A stretch of DNA of 64,000 nt from Costus lasius (GCA_027563935.2 CM050451.1:34115565-34179564), one strand, 5' to 3'; numbered from the stretch's first letter, positions 46,978 to 57,545 are shown. Program-made: numbers and translations. Notes: generated by a model from the sequence alone, not told the origin.

Positions 46978-48687
46978 TGTTGGGGTATGCCCTTAAGGCT
47001 AATGTTTGAGGCCTTGGGATTGTATCAGTATCATGTAATAAACTCTTGTGTTTATAAAGGCATGGTTATTATTCAGGTTGTTACCTTGTCTGCTGTAATA
47101 AGTGTACTACTGAATAATGTCTCAAAGCTGTTCAGCTAGGCTGACATGCTAAATGTCCTTAGTCGATATATCTTGGTGAACATGAGACAGCCTTGATATG
47201 ATTGAGACTAATATGTGTTCTAATCTTATAGGATGCTTCGAGCATGGAATAAGATGTAGACTCATGGGTACATTGGATGTACTGGACAGACCCTTCTAGG
47301 ACATTCAATTGCTTGTCACAATGTGAATAATCCTTGATTGCAACAAGTGGCACATGTCCTCTGACTTGAGATCACTTGTGTTTCTAAATGATGATTGTCA
47401 TTGTTTTGAGGTAGTTCAATATCATTTGAAACATAATGGTTATAGACTATCTTGGATAATGATCATGAGTCAGGTTAGGGCACTAGTGATAGATAGAGGA
47501 TTGCCGTCTCCTTGTTGAAGGAGTGTGGTGTTCTATAGGGGCCCCCTAGATGAGATGATTGAGAAAGTGTATGGCCATACCCAGGTGACTATGTGCATCT
47601 GATCTAATCATGCTCATCATATTGGAGCTACAGGCTTGACACGCTTGTCCAATAAGAACATCCAGTGGCAAAGGATACATGCATGCCTTGTGAAGTGGAT
47701 TCACACTTGTGCTATGGTTTGGGTGTAGTCTTGGAAGACTCTTTCCTTTATATCGGGAGACAGTGATGTGTTGCTAGATACCCCTCACTGATCGTGATAA
47801 TGTAAGTTATCGTTACCGACATTTAAAGGAAACCCTTAGGGTCGCACAATTTGATGATATGGCTTACTTGAGTCAGATCGTGTGGACTGAATTGTTTGGG
47901 TTCAGTTTAAAAGGAGTTTAAACTCTGATTGTAAGTGAGATCCAGTCTAATCATGTTTGATTGATTAGGGCTTGAGATCGGTAAGCTTCGATCGAGAGGA
48001 TTGATGCTAGATCGGTGAGATCAAGAGCATCATGAGATGAACGGTTAGATTGGAAACCTTAGGGTTTAGTTGATCTAGACCGATTGGCTTGGGCTGGCTT
48101 GGTTTGGCCTTTGGACCGAACACATTTACTTTGAACCGGTTCAAGAGCTTGAACGTATGGTTCATTGTTTTGGCGTTTTGATCGATTTAGTGATCATGAA
48201 CGCATGGCTTAATGGATTTTCCAATTTTGGAAAGTCATTTAGCGCATGTTCCCTTGAACGCAAAATGACTTGAACGCTCCATTCAACTCTCGTCTCCTTG
48301 CTCTTGCTTGACGAGACTTTGGCGTGGAGAAGGCGAGGTCTTGGTGGAGGTTCGGCAAGCCTAGACATCATCTCTCATTTCCTTACCATACGAGAGGGAC
48401 CCTTGAAGGACCTTGCTAGCACAAGGATCTCCAAGGAGCAAGCACATCATCTTGTGTGCGTCAACTAGGGAGAAGATCCCTTTCGATCTTTCTCTTCCAA
48501 GTCGCCATCTTCCTCATGGCTTTGGTATGGATCTAAACTTCATCAAGTTGATCATATTATCTTGCTAAGATCCATGAAAAACCCTTGCTTCCGCTTGCAA
48601 TTTTTATGCGCCACCCTTAAGGGTTTTTCGCCCCCCTCTTGAAAGGGGTTTCATCTGCTTGCGCTCCCCCTTGAAGGGGACTCTTCA
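46978..48687 (+). repeat. 5' LTR of A5
   Basis: 1710 bp, TGTTGGGG to GACTCTTCA. The 3' end carries the GC-rich palindrome CTCCCCCTTGAAGGGGA, which also ends Z and A1 in similar form. Confidence 0.95.
47747..47811 (+). promoter_or_regulatory. Candidate LTR core promoter and hairpin (A5)
   Basis: TTTATAT (47747-47753) lies ~37 bp before CTCACT (47784-47789), an initiator-like sequence at the end of the conserved 25-nt block 47765-47789. A hairpin GATAAT-GTAA-GTTATC follows at 47796-47811. The same order occurs in every A LTR. Start of transcription here is inferred. Confidence 0.5.
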
Positions 48688-48689
48688 AT

Positions 48690-48701
48690 TGGTATCAGAG
48701 C
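48690..48701 (+). other. Primer-binding site of A5
   Basis: TGGTATCAGAGC, two bases after the 5' LTR. Confidence 0.94.
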
Positions 48702-50493
48702 CATGCGGTTCAAGCATGTAATATGATTGCTTGGTATATTTTGTGATCCTTGGTTGCGCATTTACATGTATGCTTAGATCTTGTTGACATGCGAAACTTA
48801 CATGTTATTTCTTCATGCGAAAGTAAGATGTTTACCTTATGTTGGCGCATGTTGTTTGTTCATCTTGTCGCATGTCTTGTGTTGGCGCTTAGTTCATGTT
48901 GTTTTATCAAAAACCTAACTTGCGCGCCTATGACTAGATCTAAGTGGCGCCTACTATAAACCCTTAGATGGGTTGATGGGGTTGAAGTCACCTCTAGGTT
49001 AGATCCAATAGTCTGATCAGACCATCTGACAGCCGAGATGGATCGACCAGATGGCACCTGTGCGCAAGCACGAGGTGGCTATAGGTCGATTGCATCTTAG
49101 GCGTGTAGCGAGGTCTAGTTGAGACAACCATTGAACACACATGAGTTAGGCCCGGGGTCACACCCGCTTGCCAGACCTCATGAGGGTTGTTCAGCCCTTG
49201 GCGCATGCATGGTTGCCCATTAGGTCAACTCGAGTCAGTTAGGACTTGGTGCATGCAAGGGGCAGAGGATCTGACTAGATGAATGAGTGGATCCCTATCA
49301 ATGGACCATTGTAAGGTTGTAGGGCACATAAGAAAATTAAAATTGATGCCAATGGGGTTTTCAAAATTTATTTTCTTTTAATTGGATCACATGTTGTTTG
49401 ATGCCTATGCTTGTTTATTTATTCTTATGTGGGCTGCCCATGTTAAATGTGTGCTGTGCTGGGGCCTGCGTGCCTGGAATTAAACCTGTAAATTAATATT
49501 ATTGTGATCTGCGAATCACTTTTTAATTAATTTATTGTATAATTGACCTGCGAGTCAAACTTGTCTAGATAGATCAAAATGTATTTTGATTAGACAAGAG
49601 CACAAAGGCACACATCCCAGAGGGGCATTCAGCTGGTGGCGCACCTGAGGTGCTCTTGGCGCTAGGGCCCTGGGTTGGACCAGATGAAAGGCAAAAGACC
49701 TATGAAGAGCAAGTGAAGACTTAAATTAGGTTAAGGTCTTACTTAGGCTCTATGGGCTTTTACCACATAAGATGCATGCTTTCTTTTATTGTTTAAATAA
49801 GTAGAACAGCATGATTTATTTATCTTCTGCTATAGCCATAGGATTTGCCTGATAGTTAAGAAGATAAAAGACCGTTAAAATCCAAACGCTAAAATATCAA
49901 GCACGTAATGCCTTCTGACGCGAAACCTCACTGTTCTGACTATCGTTGGAGCCGTGTTGTACCCACTCAGTGGGCACGTCCATCTATCTTCAGACGGTGT
50001 GGGATTACACCTGCGTGTTACAGAGTAGGGATTTATCCCTTCTCGTTGCTCAGCATAACACGTGGTGGTCCAGGGAGTAGGTCGGGTCAGCTTGACCATG
50101 TAGGCTGCATATGTGGCGCATATGGCAGCACATGGAGGCAGCCATCTGTGGGATCAGAGACTGTGTTGTACCAACTCAGTTGGCACAGTCTGCTGGATTG
50201 CCCAGGTGAAGGGGAATCGCACGGGTTGGCGATTGGCTGGGACAGCCTACCAGAAATTAGGGCTTGTCATCTCTGTGCATCTTATCTCGCCTGAGCGGGA
50301 CGCGGAGACCAAGTATGAAATCTGGATCCCATCTCACTAAAAGAGTTCCACTCTTTCGGGCTGTTTTGCTGGATTTTTCAGCCAGATAAAATAGTGAGAA
50401 AAAGAATCTTTCTTAAGTCCTGGATTGATTCTATACATTGATACTGACCTTGCTGTTCTTGCATTGTTGTAGATTCCTGCAGCAACGAACACC
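48702..50493 (+). other. Leader of A5
   Basis: 1792 nt, untranslated. Landmarks are twin hairpins (49958-49978 and 50167-50187), AAAGAGT-tcc-ACTCTTT near 50340-50356, and a TACTGAC branch-point-like word with a pyrimidine stretch ending TTGTAG at 50467-50472, just before the gag ATG. Short ORFs overlapping the hairpins (49908-50294, 50113-50340) are not called as genes. Confidence 0.82.
49958..50187 (+). promoter_or_regulatory. Twin leader hairpins of A5
   Basis: Hairpin 1: TGT, A-C mismatch, CCCAC, loop TCA, GTGGG, ACG. Hairpin 2: TGT, A-C mismatch, CCAAC, loop TCA, GTTGG, ACA. TGT-to-TGT distance is 209 nt. The two stems differ by a compensated C-G to A-T pair. See the B element for the same architecture. 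Confidence 0.6.
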
Positions 50494-53400
50494 ATGAGCT
50501 TCAATGTGCGATCCCTACTGGAAAGGGAGAAGTTTGCTGGGCCAAACTTCTCAGACTGGTTCGGACACCTTAAGATCGTTCTTAAGGCAGAGAGGAAACT
50601 GTATGTCCTCGAGACGGCTGTGCCGCCTCAACCCGCTGCGAACGCCACAAGGGCGGTTCGTGATGCTTATGAAAAGCACGTCAATGATAGCATTGATGTC
50701 GCTTGCCTGATGCTAGCGTCTACGACGCCACCGCTGCAGCGTCAGCATGAGGATATGTCGGCTATAGAAATTATAGCGAACCTCAAGATGCTGTATGCTG
50801 CACAGGCGAGGACAGAACGCTATAATCTGACAAAGCTTTTCTTTCAGAGCAAACTGGCTGAAGGGAGCCCAGTGGGAGCTCACGTGCTCAAGATGATTGG
50901 GCACAAGGAGGCTCTGGAGAAACTGGGGCATACCATCAACCAGGAGCTTGCTGTAGACATTATTCTGCAGTCTCTCCCGCCCTCTTTCGATGCGTTCATT
51001 ATTAATTTTAATATGAACAAGATCGATTGTACTCCGGCAGAGCTGCTGAATATGCTCTTGACAACTGAGGAGACTCTGAAGGGAAAGCCTTCAACCTCTG
51101 TCTTAATGGTTCCTTCTAGGAACAAGAAGAAGGGGAAGAAGGGCAAAGCCCCTGTCAAGAACTACAGTAAGGCTCTGAAACAAAAGGTTATGCGGTCGAA
51201 GGACAACAGGTGTTTCCACTGTGGCCAGCTGGGTCACTGGAAAAAGGACTGTAAAGCGCTCCAAGGAGATAAGAGGGGAAGCATCGCTTCTGGCTCAGGT
51301 ATATATGTGACTGAGGTCATGTTATCTTCTTCTTCTATTTCATGGGTGTTGGACACTGCATGTGGAGTTCACATTTGTTCAAATGTGCAGGAACTCAAGA
51401 GAAGAAGGCAGGTGGGACAGCATGAGGTAGACCTACGCGTTGGAAACGGGGCACGGGTTGCTGCTGTTGCTGTAGGAGACTATTTCATTTCTTTACCATC
51501 TGGCATTGTATTGGAATTAAACAATTGTTATTTTGTACCCAGTATAACCAAGAATATTATCTCTATTCCTGCTCTTGTCAGGAAAGGATTTGCCTTTGAA
51601 TGCAATATTTCAAAGTGTGTACTTTCTCTTGATAATATTGTTTATGCTACTGGTTCAATTAACAATGGGTTATTCCTGTTGGACATGGAATATTCTATAC
51701 AAAACATTGATAATAAGAAAGCCAAGTATGCTGAAGACAGCACCTTGTTATGGCATAGTCGTTTAGGCCATATTAACAAGAAGCGCATTAAGCGGTTGCA
51801 TGATCATGGACTGCTGGGATCATTCTCCTATGAGGAGATTGATACATGCAAAGCTTGTTTGATGGGTAAAATGACGAAGTCACCTTTTCCTAACAAAGGT
51901 CAAAGGGCTTCAGGTTTACTTAACCTTATACACAGTGATGTGTGTGGGCCGTTTAGTAAACATGCTAGAGGTGGCTATCAGTACTTCATTACATTTACTG
52001 ATGATTTCAGTAGATATGGTTATGTCTATCTAATGAGACATAAGAGTGAATCCTTTGACAAGTTCAAAGAGTTCAAGAATGAAGTACAGAATCAGCTAGG
52101 CCGAAATATCAAGGCACTTCGTTCTGATCGAGGTGGAGAATACTTGAGTCATGCGTTTACTGACTATCTAAAAGAGTGTGGGATTATCTCACAGCTCACT
52201 CCGCCAGGAACACCGCAATGGAATGGTGTGTCCGAGAGGAGAAATAGAACGTTACTTGATATGGTTCGTTCTATGATGAGTCAGGCTACTCTTCCATATT
52301 CCTTTTGGGGATTTGCACTGGAAACAGCTGCAAAGGTACTAAACCGAGTGCCATCCAAGGCCGTTTCAAAGACGCCATATGAATTATGGTATGGGAAACA
52401 GCCGAGCTTGACATTTATCAGGATCTCGGGTTGCGAGGCTTATGTCAAAAAGCTCGCCTCTGGGAAACTGGAAAACAGATCTGAGAAATGCGTCTTTGTC
52501 GGTTACCCTAAGGAAACTAAGGGTTATTATTTCTACGATCCCAAAGAGAACAAAGTATTTGTTGCTCGGACGGCCATATTTCTTGAGAAGGAGTTTCTTC
52601 TGCAAGAAGCCAGTGGGAGAGAAATAAAGCTGGATGAGAATCCAGAGGAAGGACAAAGTAGTCAAGCACAGTTGGATGAGCCTGAGCCGGTGGATCAGGT
52701 TATTGAACAACCTGAGGCTCAGATATCGCGGGAACCGCGTAGATCGGGAAGGATCCGTCGACAGCCTGAGCGCTATGACGGAGTCTACATCATTGATAAT
52801 GATGAACCCCTCACTTATGCGGATGCGGTCAGTGGACCGGAGTCAGCTAGATGGCTTGAAGCTATGCGAGCCGAGATGGACTCCATGTTAGATAACCAAG
52901 TCTGGGATTTGGTTGATCCGCCTCCGGGAGTAATCCCTATAGGCTGTAAATGGATCTTCAAGAAGAAGATTGACATGGATGGTAACGTAGTTACCTATAA
53001 AGGCAGGCTAGTTGCGAAAGGTTTCAAACAAATCTATGGGATAGATTATGATGAAACTTTCTCTCCTGTAGCCATGTTCAAGTCTATTCGGATTCTTTTC
53101 GCGATAGCAGCATATTACGATTATGAGATCTGGCAGATGGATGTGAAAACAGCTTTCCTTAATGGAAATCTGGATGAGGATGTGTATATGACACAACCTG
53201 AAGGTTTCACTAATCCATCAGATCGTCATAAAATATGCAAACTAAAGAAGTCCATTTATGTACTAAAACAAGCATCTAGAAGCTGGAATATTCGTTTTGA
53301 TGAATCAATCTCTGAGTTTGGTTTCATCAAGAACGAGGACGACCCGTGTGTATATAAGAGGTTTAGTGGGAGCGTGATTACATTCCTAGTCCTCTACGTC

Positions 53401-54378
53401 GATGACATCTTGATCATTGGAAATGATATTCCAGAACTGCATGCGGTTAAGGCATGGCTAAGGAAATGTTTCCAGATGAAAGATTTAGGAGAAGCAGCCT
53501 ATGTATTAGGTGTGAAGATCTACAGGGATAGATCTAAGAGGCTTCTCGGGCTGTGCCAGAGTACTTACATCGATAAAGTCCTGGAGAGATTCTATTTAGA
53601 GAATTCTAAAAGAGGATATCTTCCAGTCAGACATGGTCTGAATCTTTCGAAGAGTCAGTGTCCACAAACACAGACTGAGAAAGATGAAATGGACAATACG
53701 CCTTATGCTTCGGCTATTGGATCCATAATGTATGCGATGTTGTGTACTCGCCCTGACGTCGCTTACGGGTTAAGCGTGACTAGTCGGTTCCAAAGTAATC
53801 CAGGTATCGCGCACTGGATTGCAGTCAAGAACATTATAAAATATCTGCGGAGGACCAAAGATATGTTCTTGATATATGGTGGTCAGGAAGAACTTAGTAT
53901 AGAAGGATATACTGACGCTTCGTTCCAGTCGGACCAGGATGATTTCCGATCGCAATCAGGCTATGTTTTTAGCTTGAATGGTGGAGCGGTGGTGTGGAAA
54001 AGTTTCAAACAGTCAACTGTTGCTGATTCCACAACAGAAGCCGAGTATGTTGCAGCCTCGGAAGCATCCAAGGAGGCAGTGTGGATTCGTAAGTTCGTGA
54101 GAGAACTTGGTGTTGTTCCTTCGAGTGTCGATCCTTTGGTTATCTTCTGTGATAACACTGGAGCCATCGCACAAGCAAAGGAACCACGGTCGCACCAGAA
54201 GTCCAAGCACATACAGAGACGGTTTCACTTGATCCGGGAGATCATAGATCGTGGCGAGATCAAAATATGCAAGGTTCATACAGACGACAATCTGGCTGAC
54301 CCGCTTACCAAGCCTCTGGCGCAGCAGAAGCATGAGAAGCACTGTAATAACATGGGTTTGAGATTTCTCAACCATTAG
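50494..54378 (+). CDS. A5 gag-pol polyprotein (copia type)
   Basis: 1294 residues, uninterrupted. Gag (1 to ~235) has a UBN2-like capsid and basic KKKGKKGK stretch; CX2CX4HX4C zinc knuckle at 240-253. Protease active loop is DTAC at 287-290. Integrase has HX4H at 421/426, C452/C455, then D482, D545, E581 (exact D,D35E). RT spans ~803-1050 with D883 and Y968-V-D-D971. RNase H has D1141, the TEAEY Glu pair 1182/1184, D1220 and D1269. The product would be cleaved to give capsid and enzymes for reverse transcription and integration. Odd points against sister copies: V923 in the usually invariant IYGLKQA, S645 where others have W, and M233 before the knuckle. These may impair it. Confidence 0.95.
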   Translation: MSFNVRSLLEREKFAGPNFSDWFGHLKIVLKAERKLYVLETAVPPQPAANATRAVRDAYEKHVNDSIDVACLMLASTTPPLQRQHEDMSAIEIIANLKMLYAAQARTERYNLTKLFFQSKLAEGSPVGAHVLKMIGHKEALEKLGHTINQELAVDIILQSLPPSFDAFIINFNMNKIDCTPAELLNMLLTTEETLKGKPSTSVLMVPSRNKKKGKKGKAPVKNYSKALKQKVMRSKDNRCFHCGQLGHWKKDCKALQGDKRGSIASGSGIYVTEVMLSSSSISWVLDTACGVHICSNVQELKRRRQVGQHEVDLRVGNGARVAAVAVGDYFISLPSGIVLELNNCYFVPSITKNIISIPALVRKGFAFECNISKCVLSLDNIVYATGSINNGLFLLDMEYSIQNIDNKKAKYAEDSTLLWHSRLGHINKKRIKRLHDHGLLGSFSYEEIDTCKACLMGKMTKSPFPNKGQRASGLLNLIHSDVCGPFSKHARGGYQYFITFTDDFSRYGYVYLMRHKSESFDKFKEFKNEVQNQLGRNIKALRSDRGGEYLSHAFTDYLKECGIISQLTPPGTPQWNGVSERRNRTLLDMVRSMMSQATLPYSFWGFALETAAKVLNRVPSKAVSKTPYELWYGKQPSLTFIRISGCEAYVKKLASGKLENRSEKCVFVGYPKETKGYYFYDPKENKVFVARTAIFLEKEFLLQEASGREIKLDENPEEGQSSQAQLDEPEPVDQVIEQPEAQISREPRRSGRIRRQPERYDGVYIIDNDEPLTYADAVSGPESARWLEAMRAEMDSMLDNQVWDLVDPPPGVIPIGCKWIFKKKIDMDGNVVTYKGRLVAKGFKQIYGIDYDETFSPVAMFKSIRILFAIAAYYDYEIWQMDVKTAFLNGNLDEDVYMTQPEGFTNPSDRHKICKLKKSIYVLKQASRSWNIRFDESISEFGFIKNEDDPCVYKRFSGSVITFLVLYVDDILIIGNDIPELHAVKAWLRKCFQMKDLGEAAYVLGVKIYRDRSKRLLGLCQSTYIDKVLERFYLENSKRGYLPVRHGLNLSKSQCPQTQTEKDEMDNTPYASAIGSIMYAMLCTRPDVAYGLSVTSRFQSNPGIAHWIAVKNIIKYLRRTKDMFLIYGGQEELSIEGYTDASFQSDQDDFRSQSGYVFSLNGGAVVWKSFKQSTVADSTTEAEYVAASEASKEAVWIRKFVRELGVVPSSVDPLVIFCDNTGAIAQAKEPRSHQKSKHIQRRFHLIREIIDRGEIKICKVHTDDNLADPLTKPLAQQKHEKHCNNMGLRFLNH

Positions 54379-54387
54379 ATTAAGTGC

Positions 54388-54398
54388 AAGTGGGAGAT
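54388..54398 (+). other. Polypurine tract of A5
   Basis: AAGTGGGAGAT abutting the 3' LTR. Confidence 0.88.
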
Positions 54399-55849
54399 TG
54401 TTGGGGTATGCCCTTAAGGCTAATGTTTGAGGCCTTGGGATTGTATCAGTATCATGTAATAAACTCTTGTGTTTATAAAGGCATGGTTATTATTCAGGTT
54501 GTTACCTTGTCTGCTGTAATAAGTGTACTACTGAATAATGTCTCAAAGCTGTTCAGCTAGGCTGACATGCTAAATGTCCTTAGTCGATATATCTTGGTGA
54601 ACATGAGACAGCCTTGATATGATTGAGACTAATATGTGTTCTAATCTTATAGGATGCTTCGAGCATGGAATAAGATGTAGACTCATGGGTACATTGGATG
54701 TACTGGACAGACCCTTCTAGGACATTCAATTGCTTGTCACAATGTGAATAATCCTTGATTGCAACAAGTGGCACATGTCCTCTGACTTGAGATCACTTGT
54801 GTTTCTAAATGATGATTGTCATTGTTTTGAGGTAGTTCAATATCATTTGAAACATAATGGTTATAGACTATCTTGGATAATGATCATGAGTCAGGTTAGG
54901 GCACTAGTGATAGATAGAGGATTGCCGTCTCCTTGTTGAAGGAGTGTGGTGTTCTATAGGGGCCCCCTAGATGAGATGATTGAGAAAGTGTATGGCCATA
55001 CCCAGGTGACTATGTGCATCTGATCTAATCATGCTCATCATATTGGAGCTTCAGGCTTGACATGCTTGTCCAATAAGAACATCCAGTGGCAAAGGATACA
55101 TGCATGCCTTGTGAAGTGGATTCACACTTGTGCTATGGTTTGGGTGTAGTCTTGGAAGACTCTTTCCTTTATATCGGGAGACAGTGATGTGTTGCTAGAT
55201 ACCCCTCACTGATCGTGATAATGTAAGTTATCGTTACCGACATTTAAAGGAAACCCTTAGGGTCGCACAATTTGATGATATGGCTTACTTGAGTCAGATC
55301 GTGTGGACTGAATTGTTTGGGTTCAGTTTAAAAGGAGTTTAAACTCTGATTGTAAGTGAGATCCAGTCTAATCATGTTTGATTGATTAGGGCTTGAGATC
55401 GGTAAGCTTCGATCGAGAGGATTGATGCTAGATCGGTGAGATCAAGAGCATCATGAGATGAACGGTTAGATTGGAAACCTTAGGGTTTAGTTGATCTAGA
55501 CCGATTGGCTTGGGCTGGCTTGGTTTGGCCTTTGGACCGAACACATTTACTTTGAACCGGTTCAAGAGCTTGAACGTATGGTTCATTGTTTTGGCGTTTT
55601 GATCGATTTAGTGATCATGAACGCATGGCTTAATGGATTTTCCAATTTTGGAAAGTCATTTAGCGCATGTTCCCTTGAACGCAAAATGACTTGAACGCTC
55701 CATTCAACTCTCGTCTCCTTGCTCTTGCTTGACGAGACTTTGGCGTGGAGAAGGCGAGGTCTTGGTGGAGGTTCGGCAAGCCTAGACATCATCTCTCATT
55801 TCCTTACCATACGAGAGGGACCCTTGAAGGACCTTGCTAGCACAAGGAT
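54399..55849 (+). repeat. 3' LTR of A5, interrupted by A6
   Basis: Matches 46978-48428 of the 5' LTR almost perfectly. It stops at CACAAGGAT where A6 begins; AGGAT (55845-55849) is the left target copy. The expected continuation CTCCAAGGAG should follow A6 outside the window. Confidence 0.94.
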
Positions 55850-57531
55850 TGTTGGAGTATGCCCTTAAGGCTAATGTTTGAGGCCTTTGGGATTGTAAAA
55901 GTATTATGTAATAAACTCTTATGTTTATGAAAGGCATGGTTATTATTCAGGTTGTTACCTTGTCTGCTGCAATGAGTGTGCTTCTGAATAATGTCTCAAA
56001 GCTGTTCAGCTAGGCTGACAGGCTGTATGTCCTTAGTCGAGATATCTTGGTGAACATGAGACAGCCTTGATATGATGGAGACTAATATGAGTGCTAATCT
56101 TATAGGATGCTTCGAGCATGGAATAAGATGTAGACTCATGGGTACATTGGATGTACTGGACAGACCCTACTGGGATATTCCATTGCTTGTCACAATGTGA
56201 ATGATCCTTGTAAGCAGCAAGTGGCACATGTCCTCTGACTTGAGATCACTTGTGTTTCTAAATGATGATTGTCATTGTCTTGAGGTAGTTCAATATCATT
56301 TGAAACATAATGATTATAGACTATCTTGGATGGTGAGCTTGAGTCAGGTTAGGGCACTTGTGATAGATAAAGGATTGCCGTATCCTTGTTTAAGGAGTGT
56401 GATGTTCTAAAGGGCCCCCTTTATATGAGATGATTGAGGAAGTGTATGGCCATACCCAGATGACTATGTTCATCTGATCTAATCATGCTCATCGTGTTGG
56501 AGTTACAAGCTTGACATGCTTGTCCAATAAGAACATCCAGTGGCAAAGGATAAATGTATGCCTTGTGAATAGAGTCACACTTGTGCCTTGGTTTGGGAGT
56601 AGTCTTGGAAGACTCTTTCCTTTATATCGGGAGACAGTGATGTGTTGCTAGATACCCCTCACTGATCGTGATAACGTAAGTTATCGTTACCGACATTTAG
56701 AGGAAACCCTCAGGGTCGCACAATATGATGATATGGCTTACTTGAGTCAGATCGTGTGGACTGAATTCTTTGGGTTCAGTTTAAGGGGATTTAATCTCTG
56801 ATTGTAAGTGAGATCTAGCCTGATCATGTTTGATTGATTAGGGCTTGAGATCGGTAAGCTTGGATCGAGAGAGATGATGCTAGATCGAAGAGATCAGGGG
56901 GATCAGGTGATGAACGGTTAGATCATGAGCCTTGGGGTTCAATATGGTCTAGACCACATGGCTTGAGCCATTTCGGTTTGGTTCATGAACCAAAGTCGAT
57001 TGAAACGGTTTAGCTTGAACCGGTTCACAATTGTGAACGCATGGTTCAATGCTCAAATGCGTTTGAGGTTGGCTTGAGCGCATGGCATGATGAGCTTCCA
57101 TTTATGGAAAGTCATCATGGCCGGTTTCACAAAAACGCCTAAACGCATAAGCGTTTGTGCTCTTCTCTTGAACGCCTTGGACAATTTCGTTGAGGTGTGG
57201 TTGACGACGAGAAGGAGAGGCGAGGCAAGTGAAGCTCTCGGCAACAAGGAGATTCATCATCCCCTTCCATTCGACAAGAAGGCTTGAGGGTCTTGCTAGC
57301 ACAAGAGATCTCAAGGAAGTGAGCATCTTCATCTTGTGTGTGGGCTTGTGGAGGAGACCTAGTTTGATCTCTTCTTCCAAACCGACTTCCAAATCCATGG
57401 CGTTGGTATGATTCCTTTTCATAACATAAGTTGATCTTATAGATTCATATGCGATCTTGAAACCCTTTTTCCGCAAAGCTTGTTAGAATTGCAAGTTTAG
57501 GGTTTCTCCCCTATAATTAGGGGTTCCTACA
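55850..57531 (+). repeat. 5' LTR of A6
   Basis: 1682 bp, TGTTGGAG to GGGTTCCTACA. Hairpin after the conserved block is GATAAC-GTAA-GTTATC at 56670-56685. Unlike A5, the LTR end lacks the CCCCCTTGAAGGGG palindrome; that sequence is found in the A6 leader instead. Confidence 0.94.
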
Positions 57532-57533
57532 AT

Positions 57534-57545
57534 TGGTATCAGAGC
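57534..57545 (+). other. Primer-binding site of A6
   Basis: TGGTATCAGAGC, two bases after the 5' LTR. Confidence 0.94.

Larger units (their letters stand above)
46978..55849 (+). mobile_element. Copia element A5, intact ORF
   Basis: Complete apart from the last ~260 bp of its 3' LTR, which A6 displaced out of the window. The 5' LTR (1710 bp) and the visible 1451 bp of 3' LTR show only about two differences (near 55051-55063), so insertion was recent. The gag-pol ORF is uninterrupted. The layout (1.7-kb LTRs, ~1.8-kb leader, single ~1300-codon ORF) recalls BARE/Angela-type copia elements; I do not assign a lineage. Confidence 0.95.

Noticed and set aside
47159..47353. 64-codon antisense ORF (MPLVA...) found in nearly every A-family LTR
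   Set aside because: Its recurrence follows from LTR repetition. Residues vary without a conservative pattern and A4 lacks it.
54013..54375. Antisense ORFs of 60-157 codons opposite gag-pol (also at 4667-5029 and 62953-63426)
   Set aside because: Shadows of the coding strand. They have no start context, motif or independent conservation.
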